From Mangifera indica (lineage: Eukaryota > Streptophyta > Magnoliopsida > Sapindales > Anacardiaceae), in contig NW_025401119.1 in NCBI RefSeq assembly GCF_011075055.1, positions 124,001 through 188,000 of the forward strand: a stretch of DNA of 64,000 nt, given 5' to 3'. This document shows, piece after piece, positions 39,336-50,289 of this stretch. The position numbers were made by a program, and so were the translations under genes. Under the pieces are notes generated by a model that ran no database searches, was not told the DNA's origin, and was given only the letters and a program-made list of their open reading frames with translations. Every line of letters starts with the position of its first letter. Position 1 is the first letter of the stretch.

Positions 39336-39775
39336 TAACTATAAATCAAAAACAACCCTTTGAAAAATAATTCTTCACTCTAAACAGAAGATTTCCCGAA
39401 AATACTTATCAGGTAGGTGCTAGTTAATGAGTTTGACTCCATCGATAGAGTTGAATAAATTAATGCCTCCACAACAATAAATTTATATTCCATTCAAAAA
39501 CTTTGACCCTGTCAGTTTTTTTATTTATCCCAAAGGAATTTCACACGTTGCAGCCACAAGATAAAACATAATACATTAGAGATAACATATTTCCGTAAGA
39601 AAGGAAGAAAAGAAAGAAGCCTGGAGAATGGACTGAGAAGAGTCCTACTCCTACATATATAAAAAAAAATATATTATATAAACCAATAATGTATTTAAAT
39701 CGAGAATTTTTTCTGACAATAATTTTCCAAAAAAATGTATTATTTACATAGCTAGTTGAAATATGGAGATAGTCA

Positions 39776-40302
39776 TCATGGATTGAAGATGTATTTGCCA
39801 CACCTCCACTTCCAACTCATGGGTTTGTGGTTAGTATTGTCATCTCCACTTGCATTGGCGACATTGTAGGCAACTGTTAAAGAGTTTGATTTCCCTTTCC
39901 GTGCAGGATTTGCAGGCACCTGAATGGCCTCACAGTGCCCGCATGAGCCGCACCTTATGTCACATTTTGGTGGCCCGGACCCTATTTCAGACTAACCAAA
40001 CTCATAACCAATTAGTGCATGAGACGCCAAGATGTGAAGAAACAAATTTGAAAAAATGCCATTAATGCTTACCTGAGAGAAGTCAAAAGATATGAGATTT
40101 ACTCTTCCTGCTACACACAAACAATAAGCCTTATTTAGAGGAAAATGACTTGGGTTCCCTTTGTTATGCACAATGTTAAATAAGACTCACTTACCATCAG
40201 CCTTGATTCCCGTCTGCATTGGGGAAATGATCAAGAGGACAAAAAGGAAACAGAAAAGAGAAGGAAGCTTCTTGCAAAACGCGAACTCAGACCGAATCCC
40301 AT
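39776..40302 (-). pseudogene. EPF-like (EPFL) secreted cysteine-rich peptide gene, probably broken
   Basis: EPFL peptides are secreted signals read by ERECTA-family receptor kinases. Minus-strand exons: 40302-40195, 40107-40073 (or from 40110) and 39991-39776. Exon 3 encodes the mature domain: SEIGSGPPKC, DIRCGSCGHCEAIQVP, a variable loop, then NHKPMSWKWRCGKYIFNP and stop. The GSxPPxC start, the Cys spacing, EAIQVP and the SWKxxCG-IFNP end fit the EPFL1-3 type. Two defects: (1) the start ATG at 40302 is out of frame with the hydrophobic signal sequence and the rest; exon 1 is 108 nt where 109 would fit, as if one T were lost in the CGTTTTGC run near 40280; (2) the expected fifth Cys (SWKCKC in relatives) is Trp (TGG). 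Each could be an assembly error; together they suggest decay. A TATA box lies at 40381-40390. Confidence 0.75.
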
Positions 40303-40380
40303 TTTTTATGCTTCGAAAACTTTCAAAGCAAAAAATTGATGACCAAATATAGGAAAGTTTGACCAAAAAAAAAAATTATC

Positions 40381-40390
40381 TTTTATATGC
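40381..40390 (-). promoter_or_regulatory. TATA box of the EPFL gene
   Basis: On the minus strand GCATATAAAA lies about 80 bp before the ATG at 40302, a normal spacing for a plant core promoter with a short leader. Confidence 0.45.
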
Positions 40391-40899
40391 ATATGTAACA
40401 GAAGAAGCACAAGGGGTGTTTTGAATTTGAATACCAGCATATATTAAGTGTAATAATTATACAAGTGCCCTTTCAAACTCCCGTGTCCTGAGACTGAAAT
40501 GATGGAACGGTAAAGGACAAATGAGAGGATGGGGGAAGGGCTAAAAGAAAGAAAGAGAAGAAATCGAACCAGAAAAAGTAAGAGGGTTATGTTTAACCTC
40601 GTTTAATGAGCCAGCAAAATACAAATAGTGGTAATCTCCGTACAATACGACGTGGTAGACAGTGAAGCAACGGAGTTACACAGGAAGAAGACATGAGAAG
40701 TAGGCTGAGACTCCAGACTGATTGCAAGAACAACACCAAAATGAACAGTCCAGAGAAGTTATAGAATAAATGAAAGACTCGTAAAGATTAAAAACAGCGC
40801 AAATAGACATAAAATGAAAGCCGCATTTGGAGGGTTTTGACATAGAGTTTTCGTAATATACTTAGATTTCTTGTGGTTGTTGGTCTGAGCAGTCCCGCT

Positions 40900-41895
40900 A
40901 GGGATGACAATGGGGAGGGGCGGGGAGGGGATATCAATCCCCGTCCCCACCCCGTCCCTGTTACGGGGACAAAAAAGAATCTCCGTCATTTTCCCGCAAA
41001 GAAAAATTTTCTCCCCATTCCCTCCCCGTCCCCGCGGAAAAAAATCCCCTCCCTATCCCCGTTCCGTCCCCGTGGGAAAAAATTCTCTCCCCATCCCCGC
41101 CCCGTCCCTGTGGGAAAAAATCTCCTCTCCATACCTGTAAATATAAATTTTAATTCCTTTATGTATTTCAATAAATAAAATAAATCATATTCTCCCAAAA
41201 TATCACTTGCTACAAGAGCTACAAAATATTCATTATTATTTTAGTTCAAATACAAAGTTTTCATAAAATCTAACAATATGCAATGATCAATCTCTTCATT
41301 AGTAGCTCTTCATATATATGATTTAGGATAATTTTATAATAACATTAAATTTAATACTTTTCATTCACTTCAATTGATTTTATCAAGTTTATAATTTGTT
41401 TTTTTTTTTTGTGTAAAACCTGGTGGATTGACTAACTAAGTTTTGAAGTTGAAATAAAATTAATTTGGTGCATTTGCATTTTATAATAATGAGATTCTGG
41501 GGTTTTTTTAATATATTAGATTAATAGTTCAGAAATTAGTAAAAGCTGATAATTGATAATTCAAAAATTAGTAAAATTAAAGTTATAGTTTTAATAAATC
41601 ATAATGTAAAAATTTCTAGAACTTAATAGTTTAGAAATTATTGTATTAATATATTAAATTTAAAGGGTGGGAAAGGGTGGGGTGGGGAGGGGATGGGCTG
41701 GGCTGGGGCGGGGCGGGGAGGGGAGGGGAGGGGAGGGGAGGGGTGGGGCGGGGACATATGTATCCCCGTCCCCGACTACGAAGATTTTTTTCATCCCTAT
41801 CCCTGCCCCTTTCTCCGTTTTTATCGGGAATCCCCTCCTCGTTAGGGTCGGGAAGGGTCGGAGCCCCTAAAATCAGGTCCAAATTGCCATCTCTA
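40900..41895. mobile_element. G-rich hAT-like MITE upstream of the EPFL gene
   Basis: The ends AGGGATGACAATGGGG (left) and, reversed, TTAGAGATGGCAATTTGG (right) form a short inverted repeat. Beside them lie CCCCGTCCCC/GGGGACGGGG-type blocks at 40915-41130 and 41660-41880 in roughly inverted arrangement, with an AT-rich middle. The flanking 8-mers GTCCCGCT and GTTCCGCC share 6 of 8 bases, a weak target duplication. The frames in the GC-rich blocks (Pro/Arg/Gly-rich) are composition artefacts. 41700-41753 is a run of G4 blocks. Confidence 0.5.
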
Positions 41896-42029
41896 AGTTC
41901 CGCCTTATCACGCCATATCTCGATTTCTGTGTGTCTGTAGAAATGAAAGAACATACAAATATTATATACTAATTACTCCTCGTATCTCACTCTCCAATCA
42001 TGATACCGTAATAACAAGCGACGCAGAAG

Positions 42030-42230
42030 ACGACCGGTATGGGAAGATGTGGCCAAGCGGGCCTGCGGCAAACAAAAATTGCCCACCCCAGGGAGCGCTG
42101 TGCCAAGGTCCGTATGCATAGCAGACTTTGTCAAGGCCCCTATTTATGGTGGGCCGAATCAGGACTTGTGGAGGAGGCTCACAGGCCAACTTGACATAAC
42201 CCACTTTTCAAAATTAAAAAAAAAAAAATC
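42030..42230 (+). mobile_element. possible tRNA-derived SINE
   Basis: A GC-balanced island of about 190 bp in AT-rich surroundings. TGGCCAAGCGGG (about 42050) matches the Pol III A-box of tRNA genes, a weaker B-box-like GGTCCGTATGC follows about 57 nt later, and the island ends at an A-rich run (about 42215-42228). These are the parts of a plant SINE. No flanking duplication was found, and the B-box is poor. Confidence 0.3.
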
Positions 42231-42379
42231 AAATACATCTATGGCAAAAACCATCATTCAAGATAATTTGAGTGATAAAAGAGAATATTTCATATATAAA
42301 AAAGTATGAGTTTAAGTCTTCTCTTATCACATATTAAGATTAAACTCTTATTTTACGTAGTTATATAGTTTGTCATTGG

Positions 42380-43140
42380 ACCTAGGATTTGCCCTAAAAG
42401 TCAAACTCACTTAATCTCTCTCAAGTTCTTAATTGTTATTGTTTTCATTTTATTTTAATTTTTACACAATTTGGTCAATTATATTTTTATCTCAAATTCA
42501 TTTAAAAATGGATCATAATTTAAATTAATTTAATCATTTTTTATTATTTCGATAATAAAAAAATTGGTGCTAATGTGGTTTCACATACATTAAGCAAACA
42601 TTGTCATTCCAGTCTAACAAGTGCAAGTCAAGCATTACTATAGACATATCAACAAACATCACAAAAAATGTCTCAACATTTAAAAGGGTAACAACAAATT
42701 TAATTCACAAGGTTGAGATCTATATGTGAATCCTCTTCCATTATTTCATCAACTTCTGTAATAGGTGAGATAATCAACAAAGCATGAGAGATTCTATGGT
42801 TATATATGTAGTCACAATTGACCAACTTTTTAATTTAGTGATGATAGTATTTTACAATGATTTATACAAAATAATATACTACATGCTTTTAAAAGGGTTC
42901 CTAGGACCACATTAAAAAATATAAACTAATTAAAAAATGAAAATGAATTTAGTGAATTTAATAGAATTGTTTCAATTACTTTTGATTTATAAATAACTAG
43001 TAACCATGATTTAGAATATATTTTTATAATTTATTATTATATTAATTCTGATTGAAAATTACAAAAAAAGAAAATTGCATTTTGACTTTTAAAACATCCA
43101 CTTGGTGGGGTAACAATTTATGGAGAATTAATTCACATTT
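42380..43140 (+). repeat. dispersed repeat, copy 2
   Basis: Same order of blocks as 3130-3960, same orientation, diverged. It shares the ATTAAGCAAACATTG, TGTGAATCCTCTTCC-like and GTGATGATAGTATTTTA segments. No coding sequence. Confidence 0.5.
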
Positions 43141-46100
43141 TTACTGAATATAATAATGCATCACCAAATGATAAAATTATTGAATTAATATTGCGCCAAT
43201 TTTATTCTATCTTTTGGATGTGTGTCATATTATATTAGAGATGTATCAATTCAACTGTGTACAATCCACTATTTGCATTGCATAACTAGGTTTATGCATG
43301 CGTCAAAATTACCCTTGGTCATCATTTTTATTTGATTTAATTGTTATGTAACACCCTATTTAAAAGTACTGTTCTCTAAAAGGATGCGTTACAAAACTTG
43401 ACTTAAAAGAGTATGCATTCACTTTACAGGCAATAAATTTTATGCATAACGTAAACATCATATTGAATAATTCCTATATTACCTTTGACTAATTATACAA
43501 TCTAGGCAGAAGCATCAAAGGATGTCTAATCATATCAAATATCATCTCAACAAAATAAAACAAAACATAATATATGTATAGCAAAACCCTAATACATAGT
43601 TTAAAAATCCAAACATTGAAAAAGATGAAATACCAAGATGACAATTACACCCTTTTTGACTACTCACGTTAACTGACTTTCTTGCGCTATAACCGTCACA
43701 CTCATCTATTACCTATAAAACATTAAAGAAATTTACTTAGTAAATAAGAAATTGTCAAATAAAGGTGACTTATATTCAAATATGCATCAACTTAAAGTTC
43801 CAAGATGGATGGAATGGGTTTCATGCCGTTCCAAGGAGAAATGATGTCATTCTAGAGAGAACATGGCCGTTCTGAATATCACGATTTGTAGAAAGTAAAG
43901 TGGGAAGGAGAATGAGGTCGTTCCATGTGAAACTAACAAGATGAAAAGCTTGGAATAATCGTTCCATCACTTGGAAAGCTTGTTTGCAGATTTGAAGAGT
44001 TTTATTTGAGATAAAACTATTTTTGTGTTCTCTTATATAAAGGAAACCCTAACTAGATCATATAATATAACCAGTTTCTAAACATTTTTTTTTTAGAGAT
44101 TAATAAAAGAATGGTTGCTCCATAGACGTAGACACATTGTCAAACCATGTAAATTTGTGCGTATTTGTGATTGATTTTTTTTTTCTTGCCATAAATTGTC
44201 TGTTTAATTCAACTTAGGTTTTTTTTTTTTTTTAGTAATTCAAGTTCAGTTCAAGTCTCTTTGAGGGCAAAATTACACAACAAAAGTTTATATAGCAAAT
44301 CTCTCAAGAATTTAGGAGAGCTGTTGATGTAGTTGTCAATGTTTTGCAAAAGCTGTTTCAGTATGTGCTCAACTTGTATGTGTTTTGTCAAAAACGGAAA
44401 GACAAGACATGAACATACGGATATACAGTAGACTATAGGACAACTATAATAATGATGATTATAATTCCCAACTGCAAATTGATGTTGAGATTCTTCTTCT
44501 TCCATCTCTATCATGCGGTTCTGGAATTATCAAGCGTATAATGCTTGCAAACCTTTCAGTATAATCCTATCTTATCTTCATGTACATGTTGCTCACTCCC
44601 ACCAGTACTCCACCGGTAAAGATTCCCGAACAGGATCACGTGGTTGTAATTCTTGTGCTAATTGACATTTCAACAAGTTCTTGATGTTTGATTTGATAGT
44701 AACCCAAAAGCTGAAATACAAGAGTCATATACAATTCGTTAATGAAGTCAACTGTTTTGTTTTAATTTGATGTTTATGCCTCAACAGCTCCTCCTCTTCT
44801 GCTTCTGGCTAAAGTATCCTTTGCCAGCTGTATATAACACTGGGCTTCTTGTATAGTTTTCGCATGTTAAAAAATCGTTTTCTAAATATTGTCGCTCTCA
44901 GTAGATTAGGGCAAGAGAGAATATCATATTAGTCTATGTATAAAGGACATGATATACTTTACATAAATCTTCGCAAGATCTTATGGATACAATGCACAAA
45001 ATTGATTAAATATGGAGAGTTTACCTATAAAATTTTAGCAACATTTCTGGTGGTAGATATTTCTGACGGCTGGACCGTACCAAACCCTAGACAAATGGTA
45101 TGTTCGTACAAGTAAAACCATACTATTCATTTTAATGTTATTAAAATTAGATTGATAATCGAACTAATTATTTCATCGATTCATAATTTGACCAGTTAAA
45201 CTAGTTTGACCAACTTATTTTAATTTAAATTATTATAATTGAATGAATAATCGTAAAAAATTGAATTAATACTTTATAACATTGTACAAATATTTCATTA
45301 ATTAATATAGGATAAATGGTTTTCTTGGTTTAATGCTTTTTTTCAGTTGCCCAATTATTGTTGGGTTTGACTGGATTAATATTTGATCAACAGTTACATA
45401 AAAACCGGATTAGATTAAGAATTAATTTATAGTTAAAACGGGATGAACCAATTGATCTGGTTTAATTAACAACACTAATTCGTTCATTAAATAAGTTAGT
45501 ATGAATGTGATAGTAAACTCTTTAATTAAATTTATTAACCTGAATTGGTTCTTACCCTAATCTAATTCTAATGGATGTAACATAGTCGTCTATATATGAC
45601 TGGTGTTAATCAATACAGGTAGGTATTAAGAGATTAAAATTTGAAAAACATCAATGGATGTTAGAGTTTCATTTTCATGGTCTCTATCAGAGTCTGTGGC
45701 CACACGTGCATTAATTTAGCATGTGGGCGTGCCTTGTTTGGGCATGCAATTATTTTTTCATCATTTAGTGGGATTTACGTATCAGAATTAGATTGTTTCC
45801 ATTTCTATTACTTTAGTTGTATTGACCTGATCAACATTTTGACCATAAATAATTTTCACGTGTATATCTGAAAATAAATAATCTGCCGGTGTTTCTTTTG
45901 GGTTAACTTGGGCTGAGTGAGTAAAAAAGTTAATTAAATGAAGATTAAAACGACGCAAACCAATTCTTAAAGGGGTAGTTTAACTGATAAAAATGGGTTA
46001 ATTAATACTCAGGTTGTCGGTTATGTATCTTTTCAACCCTCTTAATATGAGTTGGTTATAATATACACATCATGATAATAACAAATAATTAAAAGCCAAA

Positions 46101-48490
46101 TGCAGACATATAGTTGATATATCTTTATCTTATCCAATACTTAAAACTTTTTGCCTTTTATTTCATGTCTCTATACTTGTCTTGAATGTATAATGGGTCA
46201 CTAGTTATATGGAATCATCATCAAGCCAGCGTTCACTTAAATTTTAAAATCAAAATTCATGAAATTATTTTCTTTAAATCAAAGTTCATACATACCGTTT
46301 TCGAACATTCGAAAATCTTGACTTAATTGTAACTAAATTAATTACTGATTTTAAACAATATTAATGCAGTAATTGTTGTAAAGTTTATGAAGAGTAGGGT
46401 TAGATTCGAAGTGAATTTGTTTAAGTTTAAAACGAATTTTGCTTAAGAAACCCAAACACGAGTTAGAGAGTAGTAAGAAAAATTAACCTAAGCTCGAATC
46501 TAATTAGAGGGCATGCTCGGCTTGCATCATTAACAAAAATTAAAAAGAATGACATTGTTTAATAAAGCCGAGCTAAACTTGTGTGAACCTAAGTTAAGTT
46601 TGGTTTGTTTACACGAACTTAAGCTAGGTATGAGTTGATCACAAGCTCTAAAATCATAAAATGAGCTAAACACAAACTTATATTTCTTCATACTCAATGA
46701 ACCGAAACTAAAAACAAGTTTTATTTTATTTAAATTTAGTTTAACTCAAATCCAATCCTACTAAAGAGCCGGTATGATATTTTGATTACTAGTGTGGTCT
46801 CTGTCAGTTTCAGTTTAGATGCATGCATGGACGGCGAAAAAGAACAAAAACCAACTAGCACCGACCCCAATTAAATTTTCCCATCGATGAGAAGACCGAC
46901 AGAAGAAATGGCCAATTAAATTTCATAAATACTGCGTCTACATCTATGCATCACCACCACTCCATAGAGATCTACCCGGCCAATGTTGACATCATACTTA
47001 TTCGAATTTATCAGAACACGAAGGCTTGGCACATACACTTCAGTCATTCAAAGAGCTGGACCCTGCAATCCCTGATACTTCCATGTGCATGCCTCTTCAT
47101 TACTTATATCAATATAGCTATCTATAAATCTATAAGTAAACGTGAGTTTTCATTACCTAAAGCAGATTAAAGTTGAATTATGAGATTAAAAAATAATGGC
47201 AAGCTGGAAAGGTGATGAAACAATTTATTATTTGGAGATAATGAAGGGTAAAAGTCAGGCTGAAAATATCACATCATTTGATGCTTTAAGGAGTTGGACT
47301 GAAAGACATAATTATTAAAGTTTAAAAATTTCAAAAAAATAATTAAGAGAGGAAGAATGAGGCTCTAACATTGGGTTTTATGATAATATAGTTATAAATA
47401 TTTTATAATATATGATATAAATAAAAATAATATATACGGTATGATATATATTTATATATCTTATAATATGATATATATTATTATAAATCGATATATATTT
47501 TAAAGAAAATAAAAATATAATAGGAGTTTATATAAAAAATCTTAAATTTTTAAAAATATTTGTGATATTTTCTAAAATAATAATATGTTAATTAGATTTT
47601 TTTATTTTTTTATTTTTAAAAACTATATCATACAATATAATATAATACAATATTTAATGCATAATAAAAAAACTTAAATTTTTAATATACTATGTAATAC
47701 ATAATTTAACTAGCAGGGTTGCCATCGTCAAATCCAAGCACCCAATCTCCTGCCAAAAAAGAAAATATAGCATTATTAGATAATGTCTGCAATAAAAGCC
47801 AAATACGAAATGACAATTAATTTTATTTTTCAACTAAATTGACTTTAACAGAGAAAACGTGAAATTTGACTTGACTTCATCGATAAATTTTTTAGAATTT
47901 CTGGTAAATGAATCCATCATATGGTATACGATAAAGTCTATCAAGTTAATAATTTTACATATTTTGATACATGGAATTCATTTTAAAGCTAAGTATGGTT
48001 GAAGCCTCCTCTCTCTCTTGTTTGTAAATCAGGGGTTTGGTTTAAATTCACTCTTAAACTCTATTTGGTAGGAATCTGGATAGGTCTTTAAAATGAGATG
48101 TTTTGATAGCTAATTAGGATTTGTAGGCTTGGCCTCGTTGGCTCTTGATTCTTGTTGTCCGCGTGTGGGTAGGACAAGCTTAGGTTTTCTCTAGGATTTT
48201 TGACTTTTTGTTTATATATACTTTTATTTTTCAAAAACGCATAAAAACTGATTTATTCTTATATCTATATTATAGTTTCCTTGCTCAATCATTGAAGATG
48301 AAAGGGTATGAAACTTTATGGTATTGCTGATTAATTATTTCGAAATTAAGTTCTCACAAGGGCAGTTATTAAATAAGTAATGCCTACATGGATTTGTTGT
48401 AATTTACAGTGTTAGAGAACAGTCGGCAACAAATTATTGTAATAAATATTCTTATAACAAATAAATAAATTAAACTTGTATTCAAATTAT
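43140..48490. other. intergenic spacer
   Basis: No gene recognised. An 87-codon minus-strand frame at 44251-44514 (MIEMEEEESQHQFAVGNYNH...) and a 74-codon plus-strand frame at 46946-47170 match no family known to me. 45050-45500 and 46380-46760 have the look of old dispersed repeats (recurrent AACCAATT and CGAA/TTAAG words). 47380-47700 is nearly pure A/T. Confidence 0.5.
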
Positions 48491-49381
48491 GGGTAATTAA
48501 TTAAAATAAACAAAATTTTAAGCGTTTATACGTTTTTAGACCACTCTAGAAAAGTTTTATCAGAATAAACAAACCGTATTTTTTTTACCCTTTTTACCCT
48601 TATATTGAAAAACCAAGTAAAAATATTTTTTTTGAGAATGTGTGTCAGTTTATGGCGGTTACGATGGTAGCTAGGGTTTTACAGTGAAATCCTAAATATG
48701 TCGAATTATGTATATGGATGTTTTTGAATGTTTCGAACGCTTAAAATGATGTAGTTTCGATGTTAATGGATGTCTGAAAGTGTAGCTGTTGAGAGACAAA
48801 AGTGTAAAAAGTGAACAATGTCACGCAAACTGTAAACAGTGTCACATAAACTGTGCAAGTCGCTCAAACACTGTTCGCATCGCGCAAACCACTTGCAAAA
48901 TCGCGCAAAAAATACTGTTCACAGACTATGATATCTACTTTTGCGCGATGTGAACGTGTTTGCGCGATGTGAACGGTGTTTGCGCGGTATAAACAGTGTT
49001 TGCGCAATTTGCGTAGTTTGCACGGCACTGTAAATTTGCGCAGTTTACGTGACACTGTAAATTTGCACACTTTTGTCTCTCAACGGCTACACTTCCAGAC
49101 ATCCATTAACATCGAAAGTACATCATTTTAAGCGTTCGAAACATTCAAAACATTCATATACATAATTCGACATATTTAGGGTTTCAGTGTAAAATGTCTA
49201 CCCACCATCGTAACCACCATAAACCGACGCACATTCTCAGAAAAAATATTTTTATTTGGTTTTTCAACATAAGGGTAAAAAGGGTAAAAAAAATACGGTT
49301 TGCTTATTTTGATAAAACTTTTCTATGGTGATCTAAAAACGTATAAACGCTTAAAATTTTACTTATTTTAATTAATTCCCC
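48491..49381. mobile_element. 891-bp palindromic Mutator-like element with perfect 9-bp duplication
   Basis: Almost the whole element is one inverted repeat folding near 48930. The ends are GGGTAATTAATTAAAATAA and, reversed, GGGGAATTAATTAAAATAA. The 9-mer TCAAATTAT flanks both sides exactly (48482-48490 and 49382-49390). The central 48800-49060 is filled with repeats built on TTTGCGCGATGTGAAC / GTTCNCATCGCGCAAA, CpG-rich against the AT-rich background. It has no transposase and is unrelated at its termini to the GGCC fold-back family. Confidence 0.85.
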
Positions 49382-49606
49382 TCAAATTATTGAGGAATTT
49401 CTGCAAATGTTGCCTGTCATTCGTCCTAGAAAACACGTGTAGAAAAATCAGATAAAAAGTTGACCACCCAAAAATGTTGAGCAAACAGTGATTAATAGTA
49501 TTCATGATTGACCGCTGAGGTAAAAATTTGGAGCACACTTCTCTGTGACTTAGTAACAAATAGCAACAGCTTAATAAACTCACTTTTTACCAATCAGGCT
49601 AACGGA

Positions 49607-50191
49607 CCAAAGTTTACTTTCTCCCATTCCCACCCATTTTCTTTTAAAAACACACACTCACCCATCAATGGTTAAATTTATTAGTTTTAAACGTAAAATT
49701 ATAATTTTATTAGTAATATTAAAAATAAATTAAAATTTTATTATATTTTTCTTTTTAAATATTAAAAATTAATAATTTTTATTTAAATTAAATTTTAAAA
49801 AATAATATTTTCTCTCGTAAAATTTATTTTTCATTATCTGATCATTCCCTCTAACGGTCTCTCCCTCTCAATATTTTTTGTTCCTCCAATAATTTCTCTC
49901 TCCTCATCTTTCCTTTTGACTGATCATGTGACATTCGTTTAGAAAGATGACTTTTATTTTTATTGAAAAGATAATTCGTCTTCTTTTAAAATGATGATCA
50001 TTATACTTTTTAAAACTTGATTTGAAAAAAATTATTTATTTTTAGAGTTTAGAAAAATAAAATTTTAAAATTAATAAATTTAATTAACTTTTTTTAACTG
50101 ATAGATAAATACTTGAGTTTTTAAAATATAATCGATAAAAATTATTAAAGAAAAAAAAAGTAAACTTTGCATGGGAATGAGTCCTAGAACA

Positions 50192-50193
<2 letters not shown>
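49607..50193. mobile_element. degenerate fold-back element
   Basis: CAAAGTTTACTTTCTCCC near 49612 and, reversed, CAAAGTTTACTTTTTTTT near 50170 mark the arms. Matching T-rich blocks follow (ATTTTCTCTCGTAAAAT at about 49810 faces ATTATACTTTTTAAAAC at about 50000). The outer ends are damaged and no target duplication is visible. Confidence 0.35.

Positions 50194-50195
<2 letters not shown>

Positions 50196-50282
<87 letters not shown>
50196..50282. repeat. (TA)n microsatellite
   Basis: 87 bp of uninterrupted TA repeat. The Tyr/Ile frame read through it is an artefact. Confidence 0.95.
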
Positions 50283-50284
<2 letters not shown>

Positions 50285-50289
50285 ACAGT

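Noticed and set aside
40873..41178. Pro/Arg-rich frames in the G-rich element (also 41646-41954)
   Set aside because: They overlap in several frames and strands and follow base composition only; the element is a non-coding MITE.
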